In this document: positions 44,950-55,250 of the stretch, piece after piece
How positions within the stretch are numbered: the stretch's first letter is position 1
How the letters are laid out: each line of letters starts with the position of its first letter
Assembly: GCF_025515205.1 (NCBI RefSeq)
Contig: NZ_JAOPFX010000004.1
Location: forward strand, 305,758 to 369,757
Source: Microbacterium fluvii
GTDB taxonomy: Bacteria; Actinomycetota; Actinomycetes; Actinomycetales; Microbacteriaceae
Direction: 5' to 3'
DNA: 64,000 nt
Notes under the pieces: generated by a model
Database searches by the model: none
What the model was told of the DNA's origin: nothing
The model's input: the letters and a program-made list of their open reading frames with translations, nothing else
Position numbers and translations under genes: made by a program

Positions 44950-46416
44950 GTGATCAACATCACCATCGACGCGTCGTGGTGGGTGATCGGCGTCTTCATC
45001 GTCGACCTCATCATCCGCATCGTGGCGATCATCGTGGTGCCGCGCAACCGTCGCCCGACCGCGGCGATGGCGTGGCTGCTGGCGATCTACTTCATCCCGT
45101 TCGTCGGGGTGCTGCTGTTCCTGCTGATCGGCAACCCGCGGCTGCCGCGCACGCGCCGCAAGAAGCAGCAGCAGCTCAACGACTATCTGCGCGAGACGGC
45201 GGGCAGCCTCGACTTCGGCACGCTGCGCCCGAACGCACCGGCGTGGTTCCGCTCGCTGGTGACCCTCAACCGCAACCTCGGCGCCATGCCGCTGGCCGGC
45301 GACAACGCCGTGCACCTCATCCCCGACTACCAGGGGAGCCTCGATGCGATGGCCGAGGCGATCCGCGGAGCCAAGCGCTACGTGCACGTCGAGTTCTACA
45401 TCTTCCAATCGGATGCGTCGACCGACGGCTTCTTCCGTGCGCTCGAGGATGCTGCGGCCCGCGGCGTCACGGTGCGCGTGCTGCTGGACCACTGGGCAAA
45501 CCGCTCGAAGCCGTTCTACAAGAAGACCCTCGCCCGGCTCGACGCGATGGGCGCGGCGTGGCACCTGATGCTGCCGGTGCAGCCGCTGAAGGGCAAGTAC
45601 CAGCGGCCCGATCTGCGCAATCACCGCAAGCTCCTCGTCGTCGACGGGCGCGTCGCCTTCACGGGGTCGCAGAACATCACCGATTCGACATACAACCTGC
45701 CCAAGAACATCAAGCGCGGGCTGCACTGGGTCGATCTCATGGCCCGCATCGAGGGACCCGTCGTGCCCTCGATCAACGCCGTGTTCCTCTCGGACTGGTA
45801 CAGCGAGACCGACGAGGCCCTCACCGACGAGGCCTACCTCGAAGACATCCGCACGGGCCCCGGCGACCTCGACTGCCAGATCGTGCCGTCTGGCCCCGGC
45901 TTCGAGTTCCAGAACAACCTCAAGCTGTTCGCGGGGCTGCTCTATGCCGCGCAGGAGCGCATCATCATCGTCAGCCCCTACTTCGTGCCGGACGAGGCGA
46001 TGCTGCTGGCGATCACGACGGCGTGCCAGCGGGGCATCCACGTCGAACTGTTCGTCTCGGAGGAGGGCGACCAGGCGCTCGTCTATCACGCTCAGCGGTC
46101 GTACTACGAGGCGCTGCTGCGCGCAGGCGTGAAGATCTGGATGTACCAGAAGCCCTACATCCTGCACTCCAAGTCGATGACGATCGACGACGAGGTGGCC
46201 ATCATCGGCTCGAGCAACATGGACATGCGCTCGTTCGGTCTCAACCTGGAGATCTCGATGCTCGTTCGAGGCGAGGAGTTCATCGCCGAGATGCGCCAGG
46301 TCGAAGACACCTACCGGTCGCTGTCGCGCGAGCTCACGGCCGAGGAGTGGAAGCAGCAGTCGCTCGGCTCGACGGTGCTCGACAACCTCGCGCGGCTCAC
46401 CTCGGCGCTGCAGTAG
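44950..46416 (+). CDS. cls: Cardiolipin synthase (phospholipase D family)
   Basis: This 488-residue membrane enzyme joins two phosphatidylglycerols to make cardiolipin. Two N-terminal helices (about 8-28 and 38-60, including AMAWLLAIYFIPFVG) precede two HKD motifs: His225-Lys227-Asp232 in NHRKLLVVDG and His406-Lys408-Asp413 in LHSKSMTIDD. Each is followed by the usual GSxN. The GTG at 44950 has GGGGAG upstream and TACGCT as a candidate -10 about 40 bases before it. Confidence 0.93.
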   Translation: MINITIDASWWVIGVFIVDLIIRIVAIIVVPRNRRPTAAMAWLLAIYFIPFVGVLLFLLIGNPRLPRTRRKKQQQLNDYLRETAGSLDFGTLRPNAPAWFRSLVTLNRNLGAMPLAGDNAVHLIPDYQGSLDAMAEAIRGAKRYVHVEFYIFQSDASTDGFFRALEDAAARGVTVRVLLDHWANRSKPFYKKTLARLDAMGAAWHLMLPVQPLKGKYQRPDLRNHRKLLVVDGRVAFTGSQNITDSTYNLPKNIKRGLHWVDLMARIEGPVVPSINAVFLSDWYSETDEALTDEAYLEDIRTGPGDLDCQIVPSGPGFEFQNNLKLFAGLLYAAQERIIIVSPYFVPDEAMLLAITTACQRGIHVELFVSEEGDQALVYHAQRSYYEALLRAGVKIWMYQKPYILHSKSMTIDDEVAIIGSSNMDMRSFGLNLEISMLVRGEEFIAEMRQVEDTYRSLSRELTAEEWKQQSLGSTVLDNLARLTSALQ

Positions 46417-46454
46417 GCGCGTTTCGTGCGCGTTCGCTCGCGTTCGTCCGCGTT

Positions 46455-46506
46455 CGTTATGGGGTCGTGACCGGGAGGGGGCGGACGTTATGGGGTCGTG
46501 ACCGGG
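46455..46506 (+). repeat. 21-base direct repeat upstream of a lipoprotein gene
   Basis: Identical copies at 46455-46475 and 46486-46506 (each starts CGTTATGGGGTCGTG), 31 bases start to start. They follow three imperfect CGCGTTCGT units at about 46429-46458. They lie 40 bases before the lipoprotein start and could be operator sites. Confidence 0.65.
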
Positions 46507-46546
46507 TTCCGAGGATTCTGCCTGGCAGCCGGGGGAGGATCGAAGT

Positions 46547-47260
46547 ATGAGGCGCCTGGTGACAGCATCCGTTCTTCTTCTGACCGCCGCCGTGCTGGCG
46601 GGGTGCGCGACGGGCGCGGACTCTGCGGGCGGCGCGTCGGGGTCTGCCAGCGCGACGGCGGTGGTCGACGGAGCCGAGTTCGAGGGGGCATGGCTCGACG
46701 GCGGCCGCATGATCGGACTCGTCACGTGGGGGTCGTCGTCGTGCGTGCCCTCGGCCGACGGGGTCTCGGCCGACGGCCAGACCGTCACGGTCGAGCTGCT
46801 CGACCCGGAGGATGCCGCCTGCACCGCCGACTACGCGCCGCGGGTGACGCTCGTGCCGCTCCCGGAGGGGGTCGACCCGTCGGCGGACGTCGAGCTGGTG
46901 ACCACGGGCGCCGTGGAGGCGCGCGGCGACCTCGACGGCGTGCCGGGGCTCACCGTCGACAGCGCCGCGACCGACTACCAGCCGAGCGCCGGGTGGGCCG
47001 ACGACGACCTGCTCGTGCTGCTGACGTGGGGCTCGTCGTCGTGCGCCCCGGCGATCCAGTCGGCGACGGTGTCGGCGCCCGCCGAGATCACGGTGGCCTT
47101 CGCCGAGGCGGCGCCCGACCAGGTCTGCACGATGGACATGGCCCCGCGCACCGCCCTCGCCCAGCTCGAGGAGCAGGCCGACGACGACGTCGACTGGACC
47201 GTGCTGCTGGTGGGTGCCGAGTTCGACTCGGTCGCCGTGCCCGTGCTCGGCCAGCCGTAG
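46547..47260 (+). CDS. Internally duplicated putative lipoprotein
   Basis: This 237-residue protein has a lipobox VLAGC (Cys20) for membrane anchoring. The mature part is two copies of a domain of about 85 residues. WGSSSCVPSADGV...DAACTADYAPRVTL in the first copy aligns with WGSSSCAPAIQSA...DQVCTMDMAPRTAL in the second. Each copy has two cysteines spaced to form a disulfide. No known family was recognised. A ribosome site is weak (GGAGGA about 13 bases upstream). Confidence 0.78.
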   Translation: MRRLVTASVLLLTAAVLAGCATGADSAGGASGSASATAVVDGAEFEGAWLDGGRMIGLVTWGSSSCVPSADGVSADGQTVTVELLDPEDAACTADYAPRVTLVPLPEGVDPSADVELVTTGAVEARGDLDGVPGLTVDSAATDYQPSAGWADDDLLVLLTWGSSSCAPAIQSATVSAPAEITVAFAEAAPDQVCTMDMAPRTALAQLEEQADDDVDWTVLLVGAEFDSVAVPVLGQP

Positions 47261-47345
47261 GGGGTCTCGGTCTGCCGGTCAGGCGATCGGGCGGGCCGCC
47301 GGTCGCGCCGGGTTCGGCCGCTTCTCCTCCCGCTCTCCCCGATGC

Positions 47346-47477
47346 TCAGTCGTCACATATGGCGACCTCTGTGCCCCATATGGCCGCCGTTTACGACGAC
47401 TGAACGGGTGGGGGCTGCGTTCAGTCGTCACGTATGGTGACCGATCTCGCGCGGAGGTCGCCGTATGTGACGACTGA
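47346..47477. repeat. Palindromic repeat doublet 1
   Basis: Two units, 47346-47403 (58 bases) and 47421-47477 (57 bases), are separated by 17 bases. Each is an imperfect inverted repeat with outer arms TCAGTCGTCAC...GACGACTGA, arm length about 22 and a variable centre of about 14 bases. The rest of the 321-base gap 47261-47581 shows no gene. It lies upstream of the nuclease-like gene at 47582. Confidence 0.9.
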
Positions 47478-47581
47478 AGCAGGGAGACCGGAGGGCGGAT
47501 GCTGTCGCCACGGCGCGCTCGGCGGCCACGGGCTGTGGAAACTCGCGGCGGCAGAGCCCAGCATCCTGCGACAGTGACGGC

Positions 47582-48628
47582 ATGGTGCGTGCGGACCTTC
47601 CCGAAGAGCTGCCAGACGATTTCGGTGTCACCGCCGCGAGGCACGCCGGTGTGACTCGCTCGCGGCTCAGGGCGAGCGACCTCTCCAGCCCGTTCCACGG
47701 GTCGAGGAGCAGAGCAGCGGGCGCCGAGGCGCCCGCCGAGGACCGCGAGTCTGTGGTGCCTATTGCCTATCCGAGGAGCACGGCGGTGCGGCGGATCCAT
47801 GAACTCGCTGCGCAGTATGTGCCCGTGATGCCCTCAGACTGCTTCTTCAGCCACATCACCGCGGCGGTGCTGTGGGGCGCTCCGGTGCCCGATCGCATCT
47901 TCGACGTCGCCGCGCTCGCCCGCAATCCGCCGCCGACCTACCCGATCTTCGATCCCGAGGTGCTGCACGTGGCGCGACTGTGGCCGGGGCGGGCGCCGCG
48001 GGGGAGAGGTGTGAGCGGCCATGCCGTGCGGTCGGGATTCGCGCACAAGGTCACGCATCCCGAATCGGGTCTCCGGTTGGCGAGCCCCGCCTCGACCTGG
48101 GCGATGCTCGGCAGGATGCTGCCGCATCCGTATGACCTCATCGCGGTCGCCGACCACTTCGTGCGCGTGCACCGTGACCCCGTCACGCGGGAGGTCGTCC
48201 GCCCGGGTCTCGCGACCCTCGCGCAGCTGACGGCCGCTGTCGAGGCCGGTCGCCGGGTCGGCGGTGCGGCGTTGCGCGAGGCGCTGCCCCGGGTGCGCGT
48301 GGGCGCGGTGTCGCGCACCGAGACCTGGACGCGCCTGACCCTGATCGATGCCGGCCTGCCCGAACCGGCGCTCGACTTCGATGTGTACAACGAGTACGGC
48401 ACGTTCATCGCGTGCGTCGACATGGCCTACCCCGCCCTGAAGACCGCGGTCGAGTACGAGGGCGCGCACCACGCGTCGGCCGGGCAGTGGGAGAGCGACA
48501 TCGATCGGTACGCAGCGCTCGAAGCGGCGGGCTGGCGCATCGTGCGGGTGACGAAGCGGATGCTGTTCGTCACTCCGCGGCAGCTGGTGTCGCGCGTGGG
48601 CGCCGTGCTCGCCGAGCGCTCGCGCTGA
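47582..48628 (+). CDS. AbiEi/DUF559-like protein: winged-helix N-terminus plus PD-(D/E)XK-type nuclease C-terminus
   Basis: This protein of about 348 residues has an N-terminal region (HAGVTRSRLRASDL, FSHITAAVLWGAPVP) that resembles AbiEi-type antitoxin winged-helix modules. The C-terminal part resembles a DUF559/Vsr-like endonuclease fold: acidic residue in FIACVDMAYPALKTAVEYEGAHH (D and ExE pattern), then ESDIDRYAALEAAGWRIVRVTKRML. Such proteins are abundant orphans in Microbacteriaceae. Activity is inferred and no partner toxin is adjacent. There is no ribosome site; GACAGT lies six bases before the ATG, a weak leaderless arrangement. It is bracketed by repeat doublets 1 and 2. Confidence 0.75.
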   Translation: MVRADLPEELPDDFGVTAARHAGVTRSRLRASDLSSPFHGSRSRAAGAEAPAEDRESVVPIAYPRSTAVRRIHELAAQYVPVMPSDCFFSHITAAVLWGAPVPDRIFDVAALARNPPPTYPIFDPEVLHVARLWPGRAPRGRGVSGHAVRSGFAHKVTHPESGLRLASPASTWAMLGRMLPHPYDLIAVADHFVRVHRDPVTREVVRPGLATLAQLTAAVEAGRRVGGAALREALPRVRVGAVSRTETWTRLTLIDAGLPEPALDFDVYNEYGTFIACVDMAYPALKTAVEYEGAHHASAGQWESDIDRYAALEAAGWRIVRVTKRMLFVTPRQLVSRVGAVLAERSR

Positions 48629-48710
48629 CGCGGCCACGGCGGCGATGCGGCGGCGGTGCGGTGGCCGCCGAGAAGCCCGACCGGGCAGCATCCGTCCTGC
48701 GCGTGATCGC

Positions 48711-48842
48711 TCGGTCGTCACGTATGGCGACCCGTTCGCCACTCCGCTCGCCATCTGTGACGACTGAACAAAGTGGCCGAATGTTCAGTCGTCACGTATG
48801 GCGACCGGGAGCGGTCAGGAGGTCGCCGTTTACGACGACTGA
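48711..48842. repeat. Palindromic repeat doublet 2
   Basis: Units 48711-48767 (57 bases) and 48785-48842 (58 bases) are separated by 17 bases. The arms match those of doublets 1 and 3, with one change (TCGGTC) in the first arm. They occupy most of the 262-base gap between the nuclease-like gene and the HTH gene. Confidence 0.9.
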
Positions 48843-48890
48843 ACGGGGCTGGGGTGAGCCGCGGATGCTGCGGCAGCCGGCGGCGGACGA

Positions 48891-49124
48891 CTACGGGTCG
48901 GCGCGCACGAGCAGCTCGCCGACCTCGCAGTCGAGAGCCCGGCAGATCGCCGAGAGCGTCGAGTAGCGGATCGCGCGGGCACGGTCGTTCTTGAGCACCG
49001 AGAGGTTCACGACCGAGACGCCGACGAGCTCCGACAGCCGCGCGAGGGTCATGCCACGTTCGGCCAGAAGCTCGTCGAGGCGGCAGTGGATGCCGGCCGC
49101 CTCCTCTTCTTCGGCGGGTGTCAC
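48891..49124 (-). CDS. Cro/CI-type HTH regulator (YozG-like)
   Basis: This 77-residue protein is almost entirely an XRE helix-turn-helix: CRLDELLAERGMTLARLSELVGVSVVNLSVLKNDRARAIRYSTLSAICRAL. YozG-like regulators are usually co-encoded with DUF2975 membrane proteins. Here the GTG at 49124 overlaps the second DUF2975 gene by four bases. The probable operator is the TATCG-N5-CGATA palindrome at 50656-50670 in front of the cassette, giving autoregulation; this is inference. Confidence 0.85.
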   Translation of the reverse strand: MTPAEEEEAAGIHCRLDELLAERGMTLARLSELVGVSVVNLSVLKNDRARAIRYSTLSAICRALDCEVGELLVRADP

Positions 49125-49888
49125 ACGAGCCCCTCGCTGTCGCGCTGCAGCACGGCGCCGTAGCGGAAGATCGCGCTCAGGGCGGCGAAGGCGAGCCCCG
49201 CGGCGATCGGCCAGAACGGGAGGGTGACGTCGAACGCGGGAGAGGGCCACCAGGCGGCCAGAACATCCTCGATGCCGGCGACCTCGCCGTATTCGGCGCT
49301 CGACCACCGCAGGGCCTCTTCTCCGGCGATGCTTCCGGCGACGTCGCCGAGCATCTCCGCCGCGACGCCGCCGACCGCGACCACGACCCCGGTGAACATC
49401 GCGGTGCGGGCGACGACGGGTGCGAACGGCCGACCTGCGAGCAGTTGGAAGCAGGCGACCGCGATCATCCCGGCGATCGCGGCGGGCAGCAGCCACCACA
49501 GGGCCTGGCTGATCGCCCAGCCGACCCGGGCGCCGGTGCTCAGGCCCTCGACGAGCAGCTGCGCCGACGTGAAGCTGCCGGTCTGCAGGGTCGCCGCCAT
49601 GCCCTCGACGACGGTTCCCTCCGGGAGCGCGGGCCAGTAGTCCTGCACAGGAACCGTGATCGACACCTGCGGCTGCAGCAGGATGACGAAGAAGCTGATC
49701 GTCGCCCCGATGACAGAGAATCCCGCCCACACGGCCGCGACGACCAGGGTGGTGCGCACGACCGATGACGGCTCGCCTTCGCGGCGGCCACGTGCTCCCG
49801 CACGCGCGAACACCACGATCACCCCGAGGATCAGGGCGACGACCAGCAGCACGGCGAGCAGGTTGATCCAGCTGAATCCCGTCATCAC
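49121..49888 (-). CDS. DUF2975 membrane protein, second copy
   Basis: This protein of about 255 residues has four main transmembrane helices (about 8-28, 45-72, 120-150 and 158-185) and a possible re-entrant C-terminal helix. The tail AAGLAFAALSAIFRYGAVLQRDSEGLV closely matches the tail of the upstream gene (ALGTVFRHGAVLQRETEGLV), so the two are paralogues from a tandem duplication. DUF2975 proteins are of unknown function. It overlaps the neighbours by four bases at each end, so all three genes are one translational unit. Confidence 0.82.
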   Translation of the reverse strand: MMTGFSWINLLAVLLVVALILGVIVVFARAGARGRREGEPSSVVRTTLVVAAVWAGFSVIGATISFFVILLQPQVSITVPVQDYWPALPEGTVVEGMAATLQTGSFTSAQLLVEGLSTGARVGWAISQALWWLLPAAIAGMIAVACFQLLAGRPFAPVVARTAMFTGVVVAVGGVAAEMLGDVAGSIAGEEALRWSSAEYGEVAGIEDVLAAWWPSPAFDVTLPFWPIAAGLAFAALSAIFRYGAVLQRDSEGLV

Positions 49889-50628
49889 ACGAGTCCTTCC
49901 GTTTCGCGCTGCAGCACGGCGCCGTGGCGGAAGACGGTGCCGAGCGCCGCCAGGGCGAGTGCGGCGCCGATCGGCCAGAGCGGCACGGTCAGGCGGAAGA
50001 TCCCCGTCGTCGTGACGTCCGCCCCGCTCTCAGGGCCGGGCAGCACAGCGCCGGCGGCGAGGCTGCGGCCGATCGAGGTCGCCAGCTCGGTGCCCATGCC
50101 GGCCACAAGCACCACGACGGCGGTGAGCATCAGCATCCGCCCCGCCGCCCGACCGAACGGCAGTCCCTTGAGCGCCTGATGGCAGATCACGGCGACCGCG
50201 ACGGCGGGCATGGCGGCCAGGGCGAGGCTGAGCAGGTCGCCGAGGGCGAGCACGGCGCGGGTGGCGACGGGGAGGTTCGCGATCGTCGCGTCTACGACCT
50301 GCACGCTCGCGCATTCGAGCGTCGTCCCGACGCTCTCGGGTGGCACGGGCTGCTCGCACGGCAGAGCGGTGGGCCATGCCATCGTGACGGGCAGTTCGGG
50401 GATCCAGGTCGTCCCGCCGCCGAGCCACCGCCACATCACGAAGACGGCGGCGAGGCCGACGAATGCGATCCACACTCTCGCGACCGCCGCGGTCGCGTCG
50501 AGCACGATGGTGGTGCTGCCGCGCCGGCGCGCCGCCCATACCGCGAGCGCGGCGATGCCGAGCAGCACGCCGAGCCCGATCGCGACCCACAGCAGGGCGC
50601 CGCCGAGGTCTTCCGCTCCGATGCTCAC
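49885..50628 (-). CDS. DUF2975 membrane protein, first copy
   Basis: This protein of about 247 residues has the same layout as the following paralogue and the shared RHGAVLQRETEGLV terminus. The GTG at 50628 is preceded by a perfect GGAGG at five bases, so it is preferred over the ATGs at 50640 and 50649, which have no ribosome site. It heads a three-gene cassette with the second DUF2975 gene and the HTH gene. The cassette lies between repeat doublets 2 and 3. Confidence 0.8.
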   Translation of the reverse strand: MSIGAEDLGGALLWVAIGLGVLLGIAALAVWAARRRGSTTIVLDATAAVARVWIAFVGLAAVFVMWRWLGGGTTWIPELPVTMAWPTALPCEQPVPPESVGTTLECASVQVVDATIANLPVATRAVLALGDLLSLALAAMPAVAVAVICHQALKGLPFGRAAGRMLMLTAVVVLVAGMGTELATSIGRSLAAGAVLPGPESGADVTTTGIFRLTVPLWPIGAALALAALGTVFRHGAVLQRETEGLV

Positions 50629-50655
50629 CGCATCCTCCATATCGATCATCGTTGT

Positions 50656-50670
50656 TATCGAAAAACGATA
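50656..50670. promoter_or_regulatory. Probable HTH operator TATCG-N5-CGATA upstream of the DUF2975 cassette
   Basis: TATCGAAAAACGATA is a perfect 5+5 inverted repeat, 28 bases before the GTG at 50628. It is the best candidate binding site for the co-encoded Cro/CI-type protein. Confidence 0.6.
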
Positions 50671-50716
50671 TGGACGCGGTGGCGCGGCGTCAAGACCCCG
50701 CCACCCGTCCCTTGCT

Positions 50717-50849
50717 TCAGTCGTCACAGATGGCGACCGGATCGGCCCGTCAAGCCGCCGTTTACGACGACTGAACAGAGGGGTCGAGTATTCAGTCGTC
50801 ACAGATGGCGACTGGGCACGGCCAGGAGGCCGCCGTTTACGACGACTGA
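50717..50849. repeat. Palindromic repeat doublet 3
   Basis: Units 50717-50774 and 50792-50849 (58 bases each) are separated by 17 bases. Arms TCAGTCGTCACAGATGGCGA and the near-inverse GCCGCCGTTTACGACGACTGA region. It lies in the 378-base gap between the DUF2975 cassette and clpC, which contains no gene. Confidence 0.9.
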
Positions 50850-50914
50850 ACGGGGAAGGAAGGCGAGAGGCTCGAGTGCGGATGCAGCGGGGCAATGCCT
50901 CCCCGGGGCGCGGG

Positions 50915-50930
50915 TATGCCCCTGGCGAAC
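50915..50930 (+). promoter_or_regulatory. Possible ClgR-like site upstream of clpC
   Basis: TATGCCCCTGGCGAAC loosely resembles the CGCY-N3-RGCG core bound by ClgR, the activator of clp genes in actinobacteria. A TACCCT box at 50958-50963 is a candidate -10. The match is imperfect. Confidence 0.3.
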
Positions 50931-51006
50931 ACGGGCATACGGCATCCGCCTGCTCGTTACCCTCTTTGTATGGCGCGAGACCTCCGCGCCTCGAGGAGTG
51001 AACGAG

Positions 51007-53532
<2,526 letters not shown>

Positions 53533-53544
53533 AGACGCATAAAT

Positions 53545-53577
53545 GAGGGGGCGGATGCTGACAGCATCCGCCCCCTC
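53545..53577. terminator. Bidirectional terminator after clpC
   Basis: Fifteen-base perfect arms (GAGGGGGCGGATGCT at 53545-53559 and its complement at 53563-53577) with a 3-base loop, followed by CTTCG, between convergent genes. Confidence 0.82.
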
Positions 53578-53589
53578 CTTCGTTGCAGG

Positions 53590-54534
53590 TCAGTCGGGCA
53601 CGATCACCGCGCGGCTGCGGCCCGTGTGCCCCCACGCCTCGGCCGCGCGCGAGAACGGGTAGGCCGTGTAGGGCACCGGCAGGGTGCCGTCGGCGATGAG
53701 CCCCATGATGCGGGGGAGCTCGGCGAGCATGCGCTCGGTCGACACCGAGCCGGCGCCGCTGCCCGAGATGCGGATGCTGCGGCTGCGCAGGAGCGCCGCA
53801 GGCACGCGCGCATCGAGGCCGGCGAGCCCGCCGATCTGCACGTAGGAGATGTCGGCGGTGTCGTCGTCGAGGCCGCGGCGGCCGAGGGCGGCGAACGCCG
53901 TCTCGGCGACCGGCCCCCACAGGTAGTCGAGCACGAGCGAGGGGGTGTGGGCCGAGACTGCCGCCGCCAGCTCGTCGGGGCCGTCGGCGATCGACACCGG
54001 CTCGGCCCCGGTGGCGCGCAAGGCCTCGAGGGCGCCCGCGTCGCGCCCCGCGGCGATGACGCGCTCGGCGCCGAGGGCGAAGGCCTCGCGCACGGCCATG
54101 CCGCCCGACATTCCGGTGGCGCCGAGCACGAGCACCGTGCCGAGCGCGCCGCGGGCCTCGAGGTGCTGCGAGAGCGGCATCCAGCCCGACATCGCGGGGT
54201 TCATGCCGGCGGCGATCGCGAACGGATCGGCGCCGGAGGGCAGTTCGAGCCCGACCGGCGTCGCGAGGGTCTCGGCCATCGTTCCCCAGGGGGCTCGCGG
54301 CCAGCCGGTGTAGACGAGGCGCCCGTCGGCCGTGCGGGCGACGGCGTCGACACCCGGCACGAGCGGATACTGCGCGCCGCTGCCGTAGTGACGGCCGGCG
54401 GCGAGCGAGCGCACGACCTGGTGGAGGCCCGCTCCGACCAGCCGCAGCGGTTCGTGGCCGGGGACCGGGGCGGGCTCGGGGAACTCGGCGGCCTCGGGGG
54501 CGGCGTCGGGAGCAGTGAGGACGACTGCGCGCAT
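53590..54534 (-). CDS. Zinc-independent MDR-family oxidoreductase (quinone oxidoreductase-like)
   Basis: This 314-residue medium-chain dehydrogenase/reductase has a GroES-like N-terminal domain and the nucleotide-binding region VLVLGATGMSGGMAVREAF (about 130-150). Structural- and catalytic-zinc cysteines are absent. The ATG at 54534 has AAGGAG five bases upstream. It diverges from a TetR gene across two matching operators, so it is probably induced by a small reactive compound (quinone or enal); the substrate is unknown. Confidence 0.85.
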   Translation of the reverse strand: MRAVVLTAPDAAPEAAEFPEPAPVPGHEPLRLVGAGLHQVVRSLAAGRHYGSGAQYPLVPGVDAVARTADGRLVYTGWPRAPWGTMAETLATPVGLELPSGADPFAIAAGMNPAMSGWMPLSQHLEARGALGTVLVLGATGMSGGMAVREAFALGAERVIAAGRDAGALEALRATGAEPVSIADGPDELAAAVSAHTPSLVLDYLWGPVAETAFAALGRRGLDDDTADISYVQIGGLAGLDARVPAALLRSRSIRISGSGAGSVSTERMLAELPRIMGLIADGTLPVPYTAYPFSRAAEAWGHTGRSRAVIVPD

Positions 54535-54542
54535 GATGACTC

Positions 54543-54557
54543 CTTAACTAAGTTCAA
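54543..54557. promoter_or_regulatory. TetR operator 1 in the MDR/tetR divergent region
   Basis: CTTAACTAAGTTCAA follows the pattern CTTAAC-N3-GTTMAR, partly palindromic, and overlaps the ribosome-site side of the MDR gene. Confidence 0.55.
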
Positions 54558-54574
54558 TTGCACCTCCATGGTGC

Positions 54575-54589
54575 CTTAACGTTGTTAAG
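54575..54589. promoter_or_regulatory. TetR operator 2 in the MDR/tetR divergent region
   Basis: CTTAACGTTGTTAAG is a perfect 6+6 inverted repeat with 3-base spacing, 32 bases from operator 1 and 9 bases before the tetR start. Confidence 0.65.
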
Positions 54590-54598
54590 CTGTCAAGC

Positions 54599-55231
54599 AT
54601 GCCGAAGGGGATCACGCGCGAACTCATCGTCGCCGCCGCGCTCGACGTGCTCGACGACGGCGGCATCGACGCGGTCACGGTACGTGCCGTCGCGACGAGG
54701 CTCGGGGTCAAGGCTCCCGCGCTGTACTGGCACGTCGCCGGCAAGCAGGAGCTGCTCGACGAGATGGGCACCGAGATCCAGCGGCGCGTGCAGGCGGTGG
54801 TCACCGTAGAGCACGCGCAGGACTGGGCCGACGGCCTCGCCGGCTACGCCAGGGCGCTGCGCGCCGAATACCTGCGGCACCGCGACGGCGCGCGCACGTT
54901 CAGCGGCACTCGGCTCACCGACCCGGCGATCCTGCGAGCGCAGGAGCCGTGGCTCGAGCAGTGGACGGCGCAGGGCATGGCCCTCGCCGACGTGCTGGAT
55001 GCGGCCGAGACGGTCACCGCGTTCGTGGTGGGGGCGGTCATCGAGGAGCAGGAGCGGGCGCAGTCGGCGGCATCCGACCCCACCCGCTACGCCGTCGAGG
55101 CGCGCGACGCGGCGCTGGAGGGCGCCCCGCTGGTCGTCGAAGCGGGCCACGACCGCGGCAGCGCCGACGAGCGGTTCGAGCGCCAGCTGCGCATCGTGCT
55201 GGCGGGCGTGCGCGCGGTCGCCGCCGACTGA
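54599..55231 (+). CDS. TetR family regulator (TetR_C-type)
   Basis: This 210-residue protein has an N-terminal helix-turn-helix (ALDVLDDGGIDAVTVRAVATRLGVKAPALYWHVAGKQELLDEM) and a C-terminal helical domain of the TetR_C class, which includes the tetracycline repressor itself. It probably represses itself and the divergent MDR oxidoreductase through the two CTTAAC-type sites. There is no ribosome site before the ATG, so a very short or absent leader is likely. Confidence 0.88.
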   Translation: MPKGITRELIVAAALDVLDDGGIDAVTVRAVATRLGVKAPALYWHVAGKQELLDEMGTEIQRRVQAVVTVEHAQDWADGLAGYARALRAEYLRHRDGARTFSGTRLTDPAILRAQEPWLEQWTAQGMALADVLDAAETVTAFVVGAVIEEQERAQSAASDPTRYAVEARDAALEGAPLVVEAGHDRGSADERFERQLRIVLAGVRAVAAD

Positions 55232-55250
55232 GCGGGCATAGGCTGGCGGG

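Noticed and set aside
47346..50849. CRISPR array interpretation of the repeat doublets
   Set aside because: Units are palindromes with variable centres, occur only two at a time with a 17-base gap, and no cas genes are present.
55239..55250. Ribosome binding site for the GNAT gene in GGCGGG
   Set aside because: The G-rich stretch is directly adjacent to the GTG, too close for a Shine-Dalgarno site; the TAGGCT spacing fits a leaderless start better.
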